The notes beneath the pieces were generated by a model. That model saw nothing but the letters and a program-made list of their open reading frames with translations. It was not told where the DNA came from and made no database searches. From Solimonas soli DSM 21787 (GTDB lineage: Bacteria; Pseudomonadota; Gammaproteobacteria; Nevskiales; Nevskiaceae), in assembly GCF_000474945.1 (NCBI RefSeq), contig NZ_KI440837.1, positions 1-64,000 on the forward strand: DNA of 64,000 nt, in the 5' to 3' direction. Shown in pieces: positions 16,960 through 25,932 of this stretch. Position numbers and translations under genes: made by a program. The stretch's first letter is position 1. Every line of letters begins with the position of its first letter.

Positions 16960-19641
16960 ATGGGCGCCGAGATCGATCTCGCCGAAGAGGAAGCCGCCGG
17001 CATCTTCAGCGCGCACCGCATCCGCTCGCGGCTCGCCGATGGCGGCTACTCCATCAACTCCTTCCGCGACACGCTGAACTGGGGCCGCGAACGCCTCTAC
17101 AGCCTGTTCCACGAAGGCCTGCCCGCCGACTCGCTGGTGCACGCGCGCGCGCACCTCGTCGACGAGGTGCTGCGCGCGTCCTGGCAGAAATTCCTGCCGC
17201 GCGGCGCCACCGGCCTGACGCTGGTCGCGGTCGGCGGCTACGGCCGCGGCGAACTGGCGCCGCATTCGGACATCGACATCCTGCTGCTGCACGAGGGCGA
17301 CGCCCTGGAGCAGCATCGCGGCGCGCTCGAGCAGATGACCGCCTTCGGCTGGGACATCGGCCTCGAAGTTGGCCAGAGCGTGCGCACGGTCGCCGAATGC
17401 GTGGCCGAGGCGGAGAAAGACGTCACCATCATCACCAACCTGATCGAGGCACGGCTGCTGGTCGGCGACGAGAACCTGTTCCGCGCCATGCAGGCGGCGC
17501 TGACGCCGGACAGGATCTGGCCGGTCAAGGATTTCTTCGAGGCGAAGAAGGAAGAGCAGGCGGCCCGCCACCGCAAGTACGACGACACCGGCTACAAGCT
17601 GGAGCCGAACGTCAAGGAATCGCCGGGCGGCCTGCGCGACATCCACACGATCGGCTGGGTCGCCAAGCGCTACTTCGGCGCGCAGACGCTCGGCGAGCTG
17701 CGCGAGCGCGGCTTCCTGAGCAAGCAGGAGTGCGACGAGCTGTTCGCCGGCCAGGATTTCCTGTGGCGCGTGCGCTTCGCGCTGCACATGCTGACCGGCC
17801 GCCACGAGGACCGCCTGCTGTTCGACCACCAGATCAAGGTCGCCGAACTGTTCGGCTACGAGGACGACGACAAGAACCGCGCGGTCGAGCAGTTCATGCA
17901 GCTGTACTACCGCACGATCAAGTCGCTGTCCTGCCTCAACGACATGCTGCTGCAGCTGTTCGAGGAAGCGATCATCCATCCGGCGCAGGGCGGCGAGCCG
18001 ATCACGCTCAACCCGCGCTTCCAGGTCCGCAACGGCTGGCTCGAAGTGCGCGCCGACGACGTTTTCCAGCGTTACCCCTGGGCGCTCATCGAGGTGTTCC
18101 TGCTGCTGCAGCAGCATCCGAAGATCGAGGGCATCCGCGCGCAGACCCTGCGCCTGATCCTGCGCGACGGCCGCCTGCTCAATGATCAGGTGCGCCAGTC
18201 GGTGCAGGCGCGCTCGCTGTTCATCGAGATGTTCCGCGAGGGCCGCGGCCTGACGCGCAACCTGCGCCGCATGAACCGCTACGGCGTGCTCGGCCGCTAC
18301 CTGCCCGCCTTCGGCCGCATCGTCGGCCTCATGCAGTACGACCTCTTCCACACGCTGACGGTCGACGAGCACATCCTGCGCGTGGTGCGCAACGCGCGCC
18401 GTCTGGCCATGCAGCGCTTCCGCCACGAGCTGCCGTTCTGCAGCCAGGTGATGGACCGCCTGGCCAAGCCGGAGCTGCTGTACCTCGCCGCCTTCTGGCA
18501 CGACATGGCCAAGGGCCGCGGCGGCGATCACTCCGACATCGGCGCCAGCGAGGCCGAGCAGTTCTGCCTCGACCACGGCCTCTCGCATCCGGATGCGGCG
18601 CTGGTGCGCTGGCTGGTGCAGAACCACCTGCTGATGTCGCTGACCGCGCAGAAGCAGGATCTCAGCAACCCTGCCGTCATCGCCGAATTCGCGCGTGCGG
18701 TCGGCGACCGCCAGCATCTCGACTACATCTACCTGCTGACCTGCGCCGACATCCGCGGCACCAATCCGGCGCTGTGGAACGCCTGGCGCGATTCGCTGCT
18801 CAAGGAGCTGTACAGCCTCACGGTGCGCACGCTCGAGCGCGGCGTCGACAATCCCCTGCAGGAAGACGAGCGCGCCGCCGAAGTGCGCGCCAAGGCGCTC
18901 GCCCTGCTCGCCGCGCAGAACATCACGCACGAGCAGGCCGAAGGCGTGTGGAAACGCTTCGACCGCGACTACTTCCTGCGTCACTCGCCCGACGAGCTGG
19001 CCTGGCAGCTGCCGGCGATCATGTCGGCGACCGAGGCCGACCTGCCGCTGGTCCTGGTCGCCTCGATCGGCAACCGCGGCACCAGCGTGTTCATCTACAC
19101 GCGCGACCGCGATCACCTGTTCGGCCTGTCGACCGGCGTGCTTGCCCGTCTCGGCCTCAACATCCTCGACGCGCGCCTGCACACGACCGACGACGGCTTC
19201 GTGCTCGACTCCTACGCGGTCGCCGAAGGCGACAACACGCCGATCACGCAGCCGATGCGCTTCGAGGAGATCCGCGCGGCGCTGCGCAAGGTGCTGTCCG
19301 ATCCGGAGGCCTCGACGATCGACGTCAACCGCCGCATGCCGCAGCGCCTCAAGCACTTCAACACGCCGACCAACGTGCACTTCAGCCAGGACGACGCGCG
19401 CGGCCGCACGATCCTCGAACTGGTGACGGCCGACCAGCCGGGCCTGCTGTCGATCATCGGCCGCGTGTTCCAGAAGCGCGGCATCCTGCTCAACGCGGCG
19501 AAGATCGGCACCATCGGCGAGCGCGCCGAGGACGTCTTCTACGTCACCGACCGCATGCACCGGCCGATCGTCGACGAGGACGTGCTGGACGATCTGCGCG
19601 AGGTCCTCGTCCGCACCCTCGATCGGCCGGAGACGGCGTGA
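16960..19641 (+). CDS. glnD: Bifunctional uridylyltransferase/uridylyl-removing enzyme (PII)
   Basis: GlnD senses glutamine and adds or removes UMP on PII proteins, controlling nitrogen assimilation. Domains in order: nucleotidyltransferase with GGYGRGELAPHSDIDIL at about residues 92-108, the glutamine-responsive linker, an HD phosphohydrolase domain (FWHDMAKGRGGDHSD near residue 510), and two C-terminal ACT domains (about 700-780 and 815-890, the second with AKIGTIGERAEDVFYVTD in parts). The length of 893 aa is normal. It is followed by dapD, as in xanthomonads and E. coli. Confidence 0.97.
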   Translation: MGAEIDLAEEEAAGIFSAHRIRSRLADGGYSINSFRDTLNWGRERLYSLFHEGLPADSLVHARAHLVDEVLRASWQKFLPRGATGLTLVAVGGYGRGELAPHSDIDILLLHEGDALEQHRGALEQMTAFGWDIGLEVGQSVRTVAECVAEAEKDVTIITNLIEARLLVGDENLFRAMQAALTPDRIWPVKDFFEAKKEEQAARHRKYDDTGYKLEPNVKESPGGLRDIHTIGWVAKRYFGAQTLGELRERGFLSKQECDELFAGQDFLWRVRFALHMLTGRHEDRLLFDHQIKVAELFGYEDDDKNRAVEQFMQLYYRTIKSLSCLNDMLLQLFEEAIIHPAQGGEPITLNPRFQVRNGWLEVRADDVFQRYPWALIEVFLLLQQHPKIEGIRAQTLRLILRDGRLLNDQVRQSVQARSLFIEMFREGRGLTRNLRRMNRYGVLGRYLPAFGRIVGLMQYDLFHTLTVDEHILRVVRNARRLAMQRFRHELPFCSQVMDRLAKPELLYLAAFWHDMAKGRGGDHSDIGASEAEQFCLDHGLSHPDAALVRWLVQNHLLMSLTAQKQDLSNPAVIAEFARAVGDRQHLDYIYLLTCADIRGTNPALWNAWRDSLLKELYSLTVRTLERGVDNPLQEDERAAEVRAKALALLAAQNITHEQAEGVWKRFDRDYFLRHSPDELAWQLPAIMSATEADLPLVLVASIGNRGTSVFIYTRDRDHLFGLSTGVLARLGLNILDARLHTTDDGFVLDSYAVAEGDNTPITQPMRFEEIRAALRKVLSDPEASTIDVNRRMPQRLKHFNTPTNVHFSQDDARGRTILELVTADQPGLLSIIGRVFQKRGILLNAAKIGTIGERAEDVFYVTDRMHRPIVDEDVLDDLREVLVRTLDRPETA

Positions 19642-19796
19642 TCCGGCCGCTGCGCGGGCCGATCCCGCGCTCTCCGTGCTCGCCGTGCCTCGGCACAGCT
19701 GTGCGCGGAAGCCGCGACCTTGGCCCTGCTCACAAGGACGGCTTGCGGTCTCCTCACGATTTTTGAAACAGACAAACGACAACGAGAGAAATCCCG

Positions 19797-20612
19797 ATGA
19801 CCACCCTGCAGAACACCATCGAAGCGGCTTGGGATCAGCGCGAGGCGTTCGACAAGAACGACGCGGCGGTGCGGCACGCGATCGAGGACGCGATCGGCTT
19901 GCTCGACAGCGGCGAGGCGCGCGTGGCGCAGCCGTCAGCCTCGGGATGGATCGTCAACGAGTGGCTGAAGAAGGCGGTGCTGCTGTACTTCCGCCTGCAC
20001 GACAACATTCCGGTCGACATGGGCGCGCTGGCGGGCTATGACAAGGTGCCGCTGAAGTTCGCCAGCTGGGGCGAGGAGGAGTTCAAGGCGCAGGGCGCGC
20101 GCGTGGTGCCGCCGGCGGCGGTGCGCAAGGGCGCCTACATCGCGCCGGGCGCGATCCTCATGCCCTCCTACGTCAACATCGGCGCGCACGTCGGCCGCGG
20201 CACCATGGTCGACACCTGGGCGACGGTCGGCTCCTGCGCGCAGATCGGCGCCAACGTGCATCTGTCGGGCGGCGTCGGCATCGGCGGCGTGCTGGAGCCG
20301 CTGCAGGCGAGCCCGACGATCATCGAAGACGATTGCTTCATCGGCGCGCGCTCGGAGATCGTCGAAGGCGTGATCGTCGAGAAAGGCGCGGTGATCTCGA
20401 TGGGCGTGTTCATCGGCCAGTCGACGCCGATCTACGACCGCGACGCCGACACCGTCAGCTACGGCCGCGTGCCGGCCGGTGCCGTGGTGGTCGCCGGCTC
20501 GCTGCCGAAGGCCGGCGGCAAGTACAGCCTCAACTGCGCGGTGATCGTCAAGCGCGTCGACGAAAACACGCGCAAGAAGGTCGGCATCAACGCCCTGCTG
20601 CGCGATCTCTGA
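19797..20612 (+). CDS. dapD: 2,3,4,5-tetrahydropyridine-2,6-dicarboxylate N-succinyltransferase
   Basis: DapD succinylates tetrahydrodipicolinate with succinyl-CoA in the succinylase branch of lysine and diaminopimelate synthesis. The N-terminal helical domain is followed by hexapeptide repeats from about residue 100 ([21 protein letters not shown] in parts), then [17 protein letters not shown] and [11 protein letters not shown]. The 271-aa length matches. An intrinsic terminator follows. The next enzymes of the pathway, DapE (25.9 kb) and DapA (49.6 kb), are in this window but unlinked. Confidence 0.97.
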   Translation: MTTLQNTIEAAWDQREAFDKNDAAVRHAIEDAIGLLDSGEARVAQPSASGWIVNEWLKKAVLLYFRLHDNIPVDMGALAGYDKVPLKFASWGEEEFKAQGARVVPPAAVRKGAYIAPGAILMPSYVNIGAHVGRGTMVDTWATVGSCAQIGANVHLSGGVGIGGVLEPLQASPTIIEDDCFIGARSEIVEGVIVEKGAVISMGVFIGQSTPIYDRDADTVSYGRVPAGAVVVAGSLPKAGGKYSLNCAVIVKRVDENTRKKVGINALLRDL

Positions 20613-20632
20613 GCCCGGCGCTGCGGCGCGCG

Positions 20633-20670
20633 AAGCCCCGCGGACTTCGAGTCTGCGGGGCTTTTTGTTT
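20633..20670 (+). terminator. Intrinsic terminator after dapD
   Basis: AAGCCCCGCGGA (20633-20644) pairs with TCTGCGGGGCTT (20652-20663), one G-U, and is followed by TTTGTTT. It lies 20 bp past the dapD stop and before the convergent nucleotidyltransferase gene. Confidence 0.9.
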
Positions 20671-20715
20671 GCGCGGCCCGCACCGTCGCCGCGTCGCCGC
20701 GATGCGCGGCGGCGC

Positions 20716-22206
20716 TCAGCCCGGCTCCACGCGCGCCGAGAGCACGCGGAACGGCAAGGCCTCAAACCGCTCGACCGTCGATTGCGGCTCGCCGTCGCGA
20801 CAATGCCGCAGCCAGCGCGATTCCAGGCTGAGCGCCCCGAGCGGCAGCGGGCACGGCACCTCGCCGCGAAAGCGCAGGATCAGCGGCCCGCCGCGCTTGC
20901 GCGCATGCCGGTACACGAGATGGGCGAGATGAACACCCGCCGCCTTCAGTTCCAGGCGGATGCCGCGCGAACTCGGCAGCACCGGCATCTCGAAACGCAG
21001 CCGCAGATCGAATCGCAGCGTCGTGCCGCGCGCCGGCGCCGCCGGCAGCGGCAGCTCGGCGCGCAGCACCGCCGCGGCTTCGTGTGCCGCCCGCGCGCCG
21101 GCCACGACCTTGCCTTTCACCGTCACCTCCGGCGGCATCGTCCGGCGCTCGGCGCGCGCCGCCAGGACACGCACGCCGCGCCGCAGCAGGCGCAGGACGG
21201 GATTCAGGCCCTGCTTGGGTTTCATCGACGCCAGCGTCATCAGCCGCGTGAGGCCCGGTCGCCCGGCCGCGGCGCGCACCGCGTCCAGCAGTCCCTCGGG
21301 CAGTGCAACGTCGAGGCCGCAGGCGAGATAGGACAATGCGACCGCCGCCGGATCGAGCAGCCGGCGGCGGCGCAGCACGTCCATCAGTTGCGCCGCATCG
21401 GTCTGGCCCTGGCGCAGCGTCACCGCGGCGTCGACCAGCCAGTCGCTGTGCGCGGCGGTGTTGCGCGCGCCATGGGCGATGGCCAGCGCCACCCGGTCGG
21501 CGGCGGACGGCACCCAGACATCGAGCCCGCCGAAACGTGCCGGACGGGCGCGCTCCCAGATGGCGCGGTCGTCGCCGGCATCGGCCTGCAGCGGGTGATA
21601 GGCGCACTGATGCAGGTCGATATCGCCGAAACGGCCGTACTGCAGGTTGATGGCGCGCTGCGCGCCCAGCCGCGCGCGGAGATACGGGTGGCTCACACCG
21701 CTGGCGGCCAGCCAGCCGCGCTCGTGCAGGAGATCGAGCGCCTGGCCCATCGCCGCGGCCGGCACGAGAACGTCGATGTCATAGGCGATCCGACCGCGCT
21801 GCGCCGCCGCGTCGACGGCGATGCGGCTCGCGCCCTTGAGCATCATCAGCGGAATGCCGGCCGCATGCAGCGCGCGCAGCGCCGGCAGGGTGTCGCGCAG
21901 CGCCAGCTGCGAGCGCGTCCACAGCATCTTCTGCAGGCCGGCCAGCCGCGGCCAGGCCGGATGGTCGGCCAGCGCCTCGCTCAGCCGCGTGGCGATGGCG
22001 AGCAGAAGACGATGCTCGGCGAAGCCGGCCGAATTGATGTCGTGCTCGTCGAGCCAGCGCCGCGCCGCGGCGAGCGCCGCCGCGTCGTCGGCGAGCAGCG
22101 CGGCGCGCAGCAGGCGGTCGCGCCCGCCCGCCGGCCAGGCCCAGCCATGACCGGGAAAGCGCCGCAGGCGGCGCGCCGGCGACCGGCCTGCGTGGTCCGC
22201 GCTCAT
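20716..22206 (-). CDS. Nucleotidyltransferase family protein (PF14907-like)
   Basis: A 496-aa protein with the signature of the uncharacterised nucleotidyltransferase family often found with lasso-peptide and exopolysaccharide clusters: MMLKGASRI near residue 120, then an Arg-containing linker and AYDIDVLVP, which should hold the catalytic DxD. The C-terminal third, after about residue 340, contains no motif I know. It is the last gene of the PqqD/HprK-like/GT cluster, and its ATG overlaps the preceding glycosyltransferase stop by 4 bp (ATGA), so it is translationally coupled. Its substrate is not known; a role in modifying a peptide or glycan is inference from context. Confidence 0.75.
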   Translation of the reverse strand: MSADHAGRSPARRLRRFPGHGWAWPAGGRDRLLRAALLADDAAALAAARRWLDEHDINSAGFAEHRLLLAIATRLSEALADHPAWPRLAGLQKMLWTRSQLALRDTLPALRALHAAGIPLMMLKGASRIAVDAAAQRGRIAYDIDVLVPAAAMGQALDLLHERGWLAASGVSHPYLRARLGAQRAINLQYGRFGDIDLHQCAYHPLQADAGDDRAIWERARPARFGGLDVWVPSAADRVALAIAHGARNTAAHSDWLVDAAVTLRQGQTDAAQLMDVLRRRRLLDPAAVALSYLACGLDVALPEGLLDAVRAAAGRPGLTRLMTLASMKPKQGLNPVLRLLRRGVRVLAARAERRTMPPEVTVKGKVVAGARAAHEAAAVLRAELPLPAAPARGTTLRFDLRLRFEMPVLPSSRGIRLELKAAGVHLAHLVYRHARKRGGPLILRFRGEVPCPLPLGALSLESRWLRHCRDGEPQSTVERFEALPFRVLSARVEPG

Positions 22207-22892
22207 GCTCCGTCCTCGGTGTCGCGCGCGGCGCGCGCCGCACGCTGGCGCAGCAGCGCGCGGCGCGCCACTTCCAGATAGCCGCGGTCACGCGCGGCAT
22301 CGCGCCCGTAAGAAAGACTGCCCGCGTGAATGCGCCGCAGCACCAGCACCTCCTCCATCATCTGCAGGCGATGCCCCTGGGCGCGCGCGCGGCCGAGCCA
22401 GTCGACCATCTCGCCGCGCCGGCCGGGCGGATCGACGACGGGGCCGATGGCGGCGATCGCCTCGGCGCGCGCGAGCATGGTGCTGCGCGTCCATCCCGGA
22501 CCCGCCGGTCCGGCGGTGGCCGGATCGGCGTCGCGGAAATGGCGCCAGTGCGTGAAGCTGATGGCGATGCCCGGCTCAGCCGCCATCAGCGCCATCTGTC
22601 TGCGCATCTTGTCGGGCAGCCACACGTCGTCGGCATCGAGCGTCGCGATCAGTGCCGCCCGGCTCGCGGCAAAGCCGTGGCTGGTGGCGCTGCCGGGGCC
22701 GGCGTTCGGCTGCGTCAGCAGCAGCACGTCGATGCCGCTGCGGCGCACGGCGTCGACCGTGCCGTCGCTCGATCCGTCGTCGACGACGATGATCCGCTGC
22801 GGCGCAGGCGACTGCGCGGCGACCGAGCGCAGCGCCGCGACGATCGTGCGCTCGGCGTTGAAGGCGGGGATCACCACGTCGTAGGCCGGCAT
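22203..22892 (-). CDS. Family 2 glycosyltransferase
   Basis: A GT-A-fold inverting glycosyltransferase of about 229 aa. The N-terminus shows the nucleotide-binding strand DVVIPAFNAERTI and VVDDGSSDGT; the metal-binding DxD is in TLDADDVW near residue 87. ATG at 22892 shares one base with the preceding gene's stop (TGATG). The longer open frame upstream to 23099 runs inside that gene and is Arg/Ala-rich, so I reject it. No membrane segment is seen, so it is likely cytoplasmic. The acceptor is unknown; the gene is wedged between a second GT2 and the nucleotidyltransferase. Confidence 0.85.
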   Translation of the reverse strand: MPAYDVVIPAFNAERTIVAALRSVAAQSPAPQRIIVVDDGSSDGTVDAVRRSGIDVLLLTQPNAGPGSATSHGFAASRAALIATLDADDVWLPDKMRRQMALMAAEPGIAISFTHWRHFRDADPATAGPAGPGWTRSTMLARAEAIAAIGPVVDPPGRRGEMVDWLGRARAQGHRLQMMEEVLVLRRIHAGSLSYGRDAARDRGYLEVARRALLRQRAARAARDTEDGA

Positions 22893-23641
22893 CAGCGGAA
22901 TCCCCTCCGCGCCAGATCGCCCATGTCGATCACCTCGGCGATCGAACCGAGCGACGGATCGGCGCGCCGCCGCCGCATCGATCCGTGCAGCGCGCGGGCG
23001 AAGTCGCGGCGCGCTTCGTCGCGCCGGCCGGTCATGTTGCCGGGGTGGCGGCGGTAGTACATGGCGACGCGCTCGCTCAGCACATGCGGCACGCGACACT
23101 CGAAAGCGCGCATGAGGAAATCCAGATCCTCGGACTGCCGGTAACTTTCATCGAAACCGCCGAGCCGCGCCAGCAGCCACGGACGAAACAGCGCGACGCC
23201 GAGGTGCACGCCGCGCAGCGTCGCCACGACGTCGGCGGGATCCGGCGCCAGTGTCTCGGCGTCGAGCGCCGCGACGATCGCCATGCGCCCATAGCAGAAC
23301 GCGGCGTCCGGCGCCGCCGCGAGCAGGGCCAGATCGGCCAGCCGGCCCGGCGCCCAGGCATCGTCGGAATCGAGGAAGGTGACCGCGTCGGCATCCGCCG
23401 GCAGCCGCGCCAGCCCGGCGTTGCGCGCCGCCGTCACGCCGCGGTTCGACTGGCGGAACAGGCGGATCTGCGGATGCGCCGGCACGAGCGCCTCGACCAC
23501 CGCGGCGCTGTCGTCGGTCGAGCCGTCGTCGATGACGATGATGTCGAGCTCGGCATGCGCCGCTTCGCGCAGGATCGAGCGCAGCGCGCCGCCGATCATC
23601 GCCGCGCGGTTGAAGACCGGCACGATCACGCTGACTTTCAT
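22892..23641 (-). CDS. Family 2 glycosyltransferase
   Basis: A second GT-A-fold glycosyltransferase of 249 aa. Motifs: VSVIVPVFNRAAMIGGAL at the N-terminus, VIDDGSTDDS, and FLDSDDAWAPGRL carrying the DxD; DESYRQSEDLDFLMR corresponds to the conserved acidic ED block. Start chosen at ATG 23641, which overlaps the upstream kinase-like gene stop as ATGA. Two adjacent but diverged GT2 enzymes suggest sequential addition of two sugars to one acceptor (inference). Confidence 0.87.
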   Translation of the reverse strand: MKVSVIVPVFNRAAMIGGALRSILREAAHAELDIIVIDDGSTDDSAAVVEALVPAHPQIRLFRQSNRGVTAARNAGLARLPADADAVTFLDSDDAWAPGRLADLALLAAAPDAAFCYGRMAIVAALDAETLAPDPADVVATLRGVHLGVALFRPWLLARLGGFDESYRQSEDLDFLMRAFECRVPHVLSERVAMYYRRHPGNMTGRRDEARRDFARALHGSMRRRRADPSLGSIAEVIDMGDLARRGFR

Positions 23642-24696
23642 GCGCGCCGTCCTTGCATCGACGCCGGATCGCCTTCGATGAAGGCGGCGATGGCGGCGGC
23701 GATCTCGGCGGCGTCGTGACCGAGCGTCAGCCGGAAGCAAGGCAGGCTGCGCGTCAGGGCGCCGAAGAAACGGAATCCCGCCAGGCGATCACCCGGCATC
23801 TGGTTGATGGCGGACGGCGCCAGCGCCAGCATCGCCTCGCTGGCCGGCGCCGGGCTGATGGTCGTGCGCGCCCCGCCGCCGATGCGCGGCAGCAGGAGCG
23901 CAGTCAGCGCGAGATGGTCCACCGGCGCGCGGCGCGCCAGATCGCCGATGCGGAATTCGTGCTTGCCCTGCCAGTTCAGCGGTCCCGGCTGCGGCAGGAC
24001 GCGCGCCAGCCGCAGGCGCGCGAAGCCGGCCGGATCCTGCTTGAGCGTATCGAACAGGCGGTGCGCCCGGGGCTGCGGCCTGAGCTGCACGAGCACGTAG
24101 TCGTCGCCGACGCTGTCCAGCCCTTCGACGAGGCCGGCCGCCACGGTGCCGGACTTGCCGGCCCCGCCGGCGCCGGCCAGCAGCACGCCGCGACCACCAT
24201 GGCCCAGCGTGCCAGCGTGTGTCAGGCGCATGCCGAGGGCGGCGTAGTACCAGTGCAGGAACGCACGCAGCGGCGCACCGGTCTCCCACGGCGGGAAGGC
24301 GTCGCGCGCCGCCATCAGCTGCACGCCCTGGCGGCTCGCCGGATCGTAGAACTGCCAGAAGCGCAGTTCGTGGAAATAGCTGCCTCTGAGGCCCTCGGCC
24401 GCCAGCAGATCGGCGAAGGCGTTGCTGCCGAAATCCGCGTCGCCCCACTCGGCGGGCGGCGCGATGCCGGCGAGCCCCGGATGGACGATGCGCACCTGCA
24501 TGTCGGGCGCCGCCGCGACGCCCGCGGCGAAACCGGCCATCGCCTCGGCGAGCGGGCCGTGATCACAGCGAATCTCGACGTCCAGCGCCGGCAGGCGCGC
24601 GCGGCGGCGGCAGGGAATGGAAGCGTCGGCCGCCGCGGCCCGGGCCAGTGTGTCGCGGGCATAGCGGACCAGCGTCTGCGGCATGACCCGGCGCAT
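23638..24696 (-). CDS. HPr kinase-like (HprK/PEPCK-fold) serine kinase
   Basis: About 352 aa with a P-loop VLLAGAGGAGKSGT followed some 20 residues later by DSVGDDYVLV, the arrangement of HprK-related kinases found beside PqqD-like proteins. True HprK phosphorylates HPr in the PTS; stand-alone relatives in lasso-peptide clusters phosphorylate a precursor peptide. No PTS gene is nearby. The start is uncertain: ATG at 24696 or 24684, or GTG at 24762; none has a convincing Shine-Dalgarno. The stop overlaps the next glycosyltransferase start by 4 bp. The region before the P-loop (about 170 residues) has no motif I recognise. Confidence 0.75.
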   Translation of the reverse strand: MRRVMPQTLVRYARDTLARAAAADASIPCRRRARLPALDVEIRCDHGPLAEAMAGFAAGVAAAPDMQVRIVHPGLAGIAPPAEWGDADFGSNAFADLLAAEGLRGSYFHELRFWQFYDPASRQGVQLMAARDAFPPWETGAPLRAFLHWYYAALGMRLTHAGTLGHGGRGVLLAGAGGAGKSGTVAAGLVEGLDSVGDDYVLVQLRPQPRAHRLFDTLKQDPAGFARLRLARVLPQPGPLNWQGKHEFRIGDLARRAPVDHLALTALLLPRIGGGARTTISPAPASEAMLALAPSAINQMPGDRLAGFRFFGALTRSLPCFRLTLGHDAAEIAAAIAAFIEGDPASMQGRRA

Positions 24697-24810
24697 CAGC
24701 AGGCCGACGAAGGACGATGCATCGCCCGCCGCGGACGCGGCGCGACCAACCCGGCCGAGCACACGATCGGAGAAGGCACGACGCGATCGGCGTGGCGCAT
24801 GAGCGTCGCG

Positions 24811-25239
24811 CTATTGCTTGCGGATCGGCCAGCCGGCCTGTTCTTCGACGTCGTGAATCGGATCGACCAGCAGCAGATCGGCGAGCTCGTCGTGCATCTC
24901 CACCGACAGCGGTTCACGCGCCGCCTGCAAGGCCTCCGCGATGGCCGCCGGCAGCGGCACCGGGCTGGCCTCCGGCGAGGCGGCGAGCAGGCCGAAGCCG
25001 AGCAAGCGGCCGACGAAGCCTTCGACATCGCTCGCGCTCAGCGCCTGGCCCGCGCATGCCTGCCCGACGAGCGCCGCCGGCGGCACCTGCAGGATCAGCG
25101 CCTGCCAGACCTGGCTGCCGGAGTCCGAGAATCCGTAGTAGCGCCCCTGTCCCAGATCGAGCACGACGGCGTCGCCATCGAAGGACTCGAAGACGATGTC
25201 GGTCCGCGCGATCGCGTAAGGGAGGGAAGAGATGCTCAT
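24811..25239 (-). CDS. PqqD-family peptide chaperone (RRE-like)
   Basis: 142 aa. The first 90 residues match the winged-helix PqqD/RRE pattern: AVVLDLGQGRYYGFSDSGSQVW in parts, then a helical block ending near LLGFGLL. PqqD domains bind leader peptides of ribosomally made, modified peptides and hand them to the modifying enzyme. The last 45 residues are a helical acidic extension. It is the first gene of the compact five-gene set and lies 114 bp ahead of the kinase-like gene if ATG 24696 is used. I found no precursor-peptide gene in the flanking gaps. Confidence 0.8.
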   Translation of the reverse strand: MSISSLPYAIARTDIVFESFDGDAVVLDLGQGRYYGFSDSGSQVWQALILQVPPAALVGQACAGQALSASDVEGFVGRLLGFGLLAASPEASPVPLPAAIAEALQAAREPLSVEMHDELADLLLVDPIHDVEEQAGWPIRKQ

Positions 25240-25319
25240 GGAATGCCCCGATCAGGGAAGCGCGAGGTCGCGCCCGGAATGTAGCGCGCCGCCCTCCGCG
25301 CCATCAACGCAGGCCGCGC

Positions 25320-25820
25320 TCAGTCGGTCGGCTGGCCGCGATGCGTCTTGACGGTTTGCGCCCCGGGCACGGCCTGTTCGGGATCGAGCTCGCCGATGCG
25401 CAGATAGCGGGTCGCCAGCTGCACCTCGCGCAGGAAGCAGAACAGGCCGCCGATCAGCGACAGGATCGAGGTGACGAACAGGCCGGTGATCAGCCGCGAC
25501 AGGTTCCACTTCGAGAACGTGCCGACGAACAGCACGACGATCACGCTGCTGATCAGCAGCGCGCAGCCGATGCAGAAGACGATGGCCAGGTTCGTCAGCC
25601 GCGCGCGGCGCGCCTGCTGGCGCAGCGCGATGCGGATGCCGGGCGCGCGGCCCGGCGCCGCGGTCACCAGATCCGATTCGAGCTTGCGCGCGCGATCGAC
25701 GATGCGCGCCAGGCGGTTGGTCAGCACGCCGAGCATGGTGCTGACGCCGCCGAGCAGGAACACCGGCGCGACGGCGACCTGGATGGTATGCGCGATCGCT
25801 GAAACCTGAGTCTCGTCCAT
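25320..25820 (-). CDS. DUF2721 family membrane protein
   Basis: A 166-aa inner-membrane protein with three hydrophobic stretches: about residues 8-30 ([19 protein letters not shown]), 80-102 and 112-134. The N-terminal [13 protein letters not shown] segment after the first helix is typical of DUF2721; its function is unknown. ATG at 25820 has GCGGAA just upstream; the open frame extends far upstream on this strand but overlaps dapE and is not coding in style. It lies 80 bp ahead of the pqqD-like gene and divergent from dapE. Confidence 0.8.
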   Translation of the reverse strand: MDETQVSAIAHTIQVAVAPVFLLGGVSTMLGVLTNRLARIVDRARKLESDLVTAAPGRAPGIRIALRQQARRARLTNLAIVFCIGCALLISSVIVVLFVGTFSKWNLSRLITGLFVTSILSLIGGLFCFLREVQLATRYLRIGELDPEQAVPGAQTVKTHRGQPTD

Positions 25821-25932
25821 GTTCCGCATTATCCATGAGGGGCAGCGTTTGCGGTGCGCCACCGGACTTGCGCCGCTAAACTTGCGCGCTACTCCCCGCG
25901 GCCGCCCGGCCGCCCTGCCGGCAGACCCAGCC

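Noticed and set aside
16957-19782. A 941-codon open frame on the minus strand opposite glnD
   Set aside because: High GC with G/C at third positions opens antisense frames; composition is His/Arg/Val-rich without motifs, while the plus strand encodes complete GlnD.
20716-25239. Lasso-peptide cluster
   Set aside because: No asparagine-synthetase-like cyclase, no transglutaminase-like protease and no precursor gene, so the label cannot be supported.
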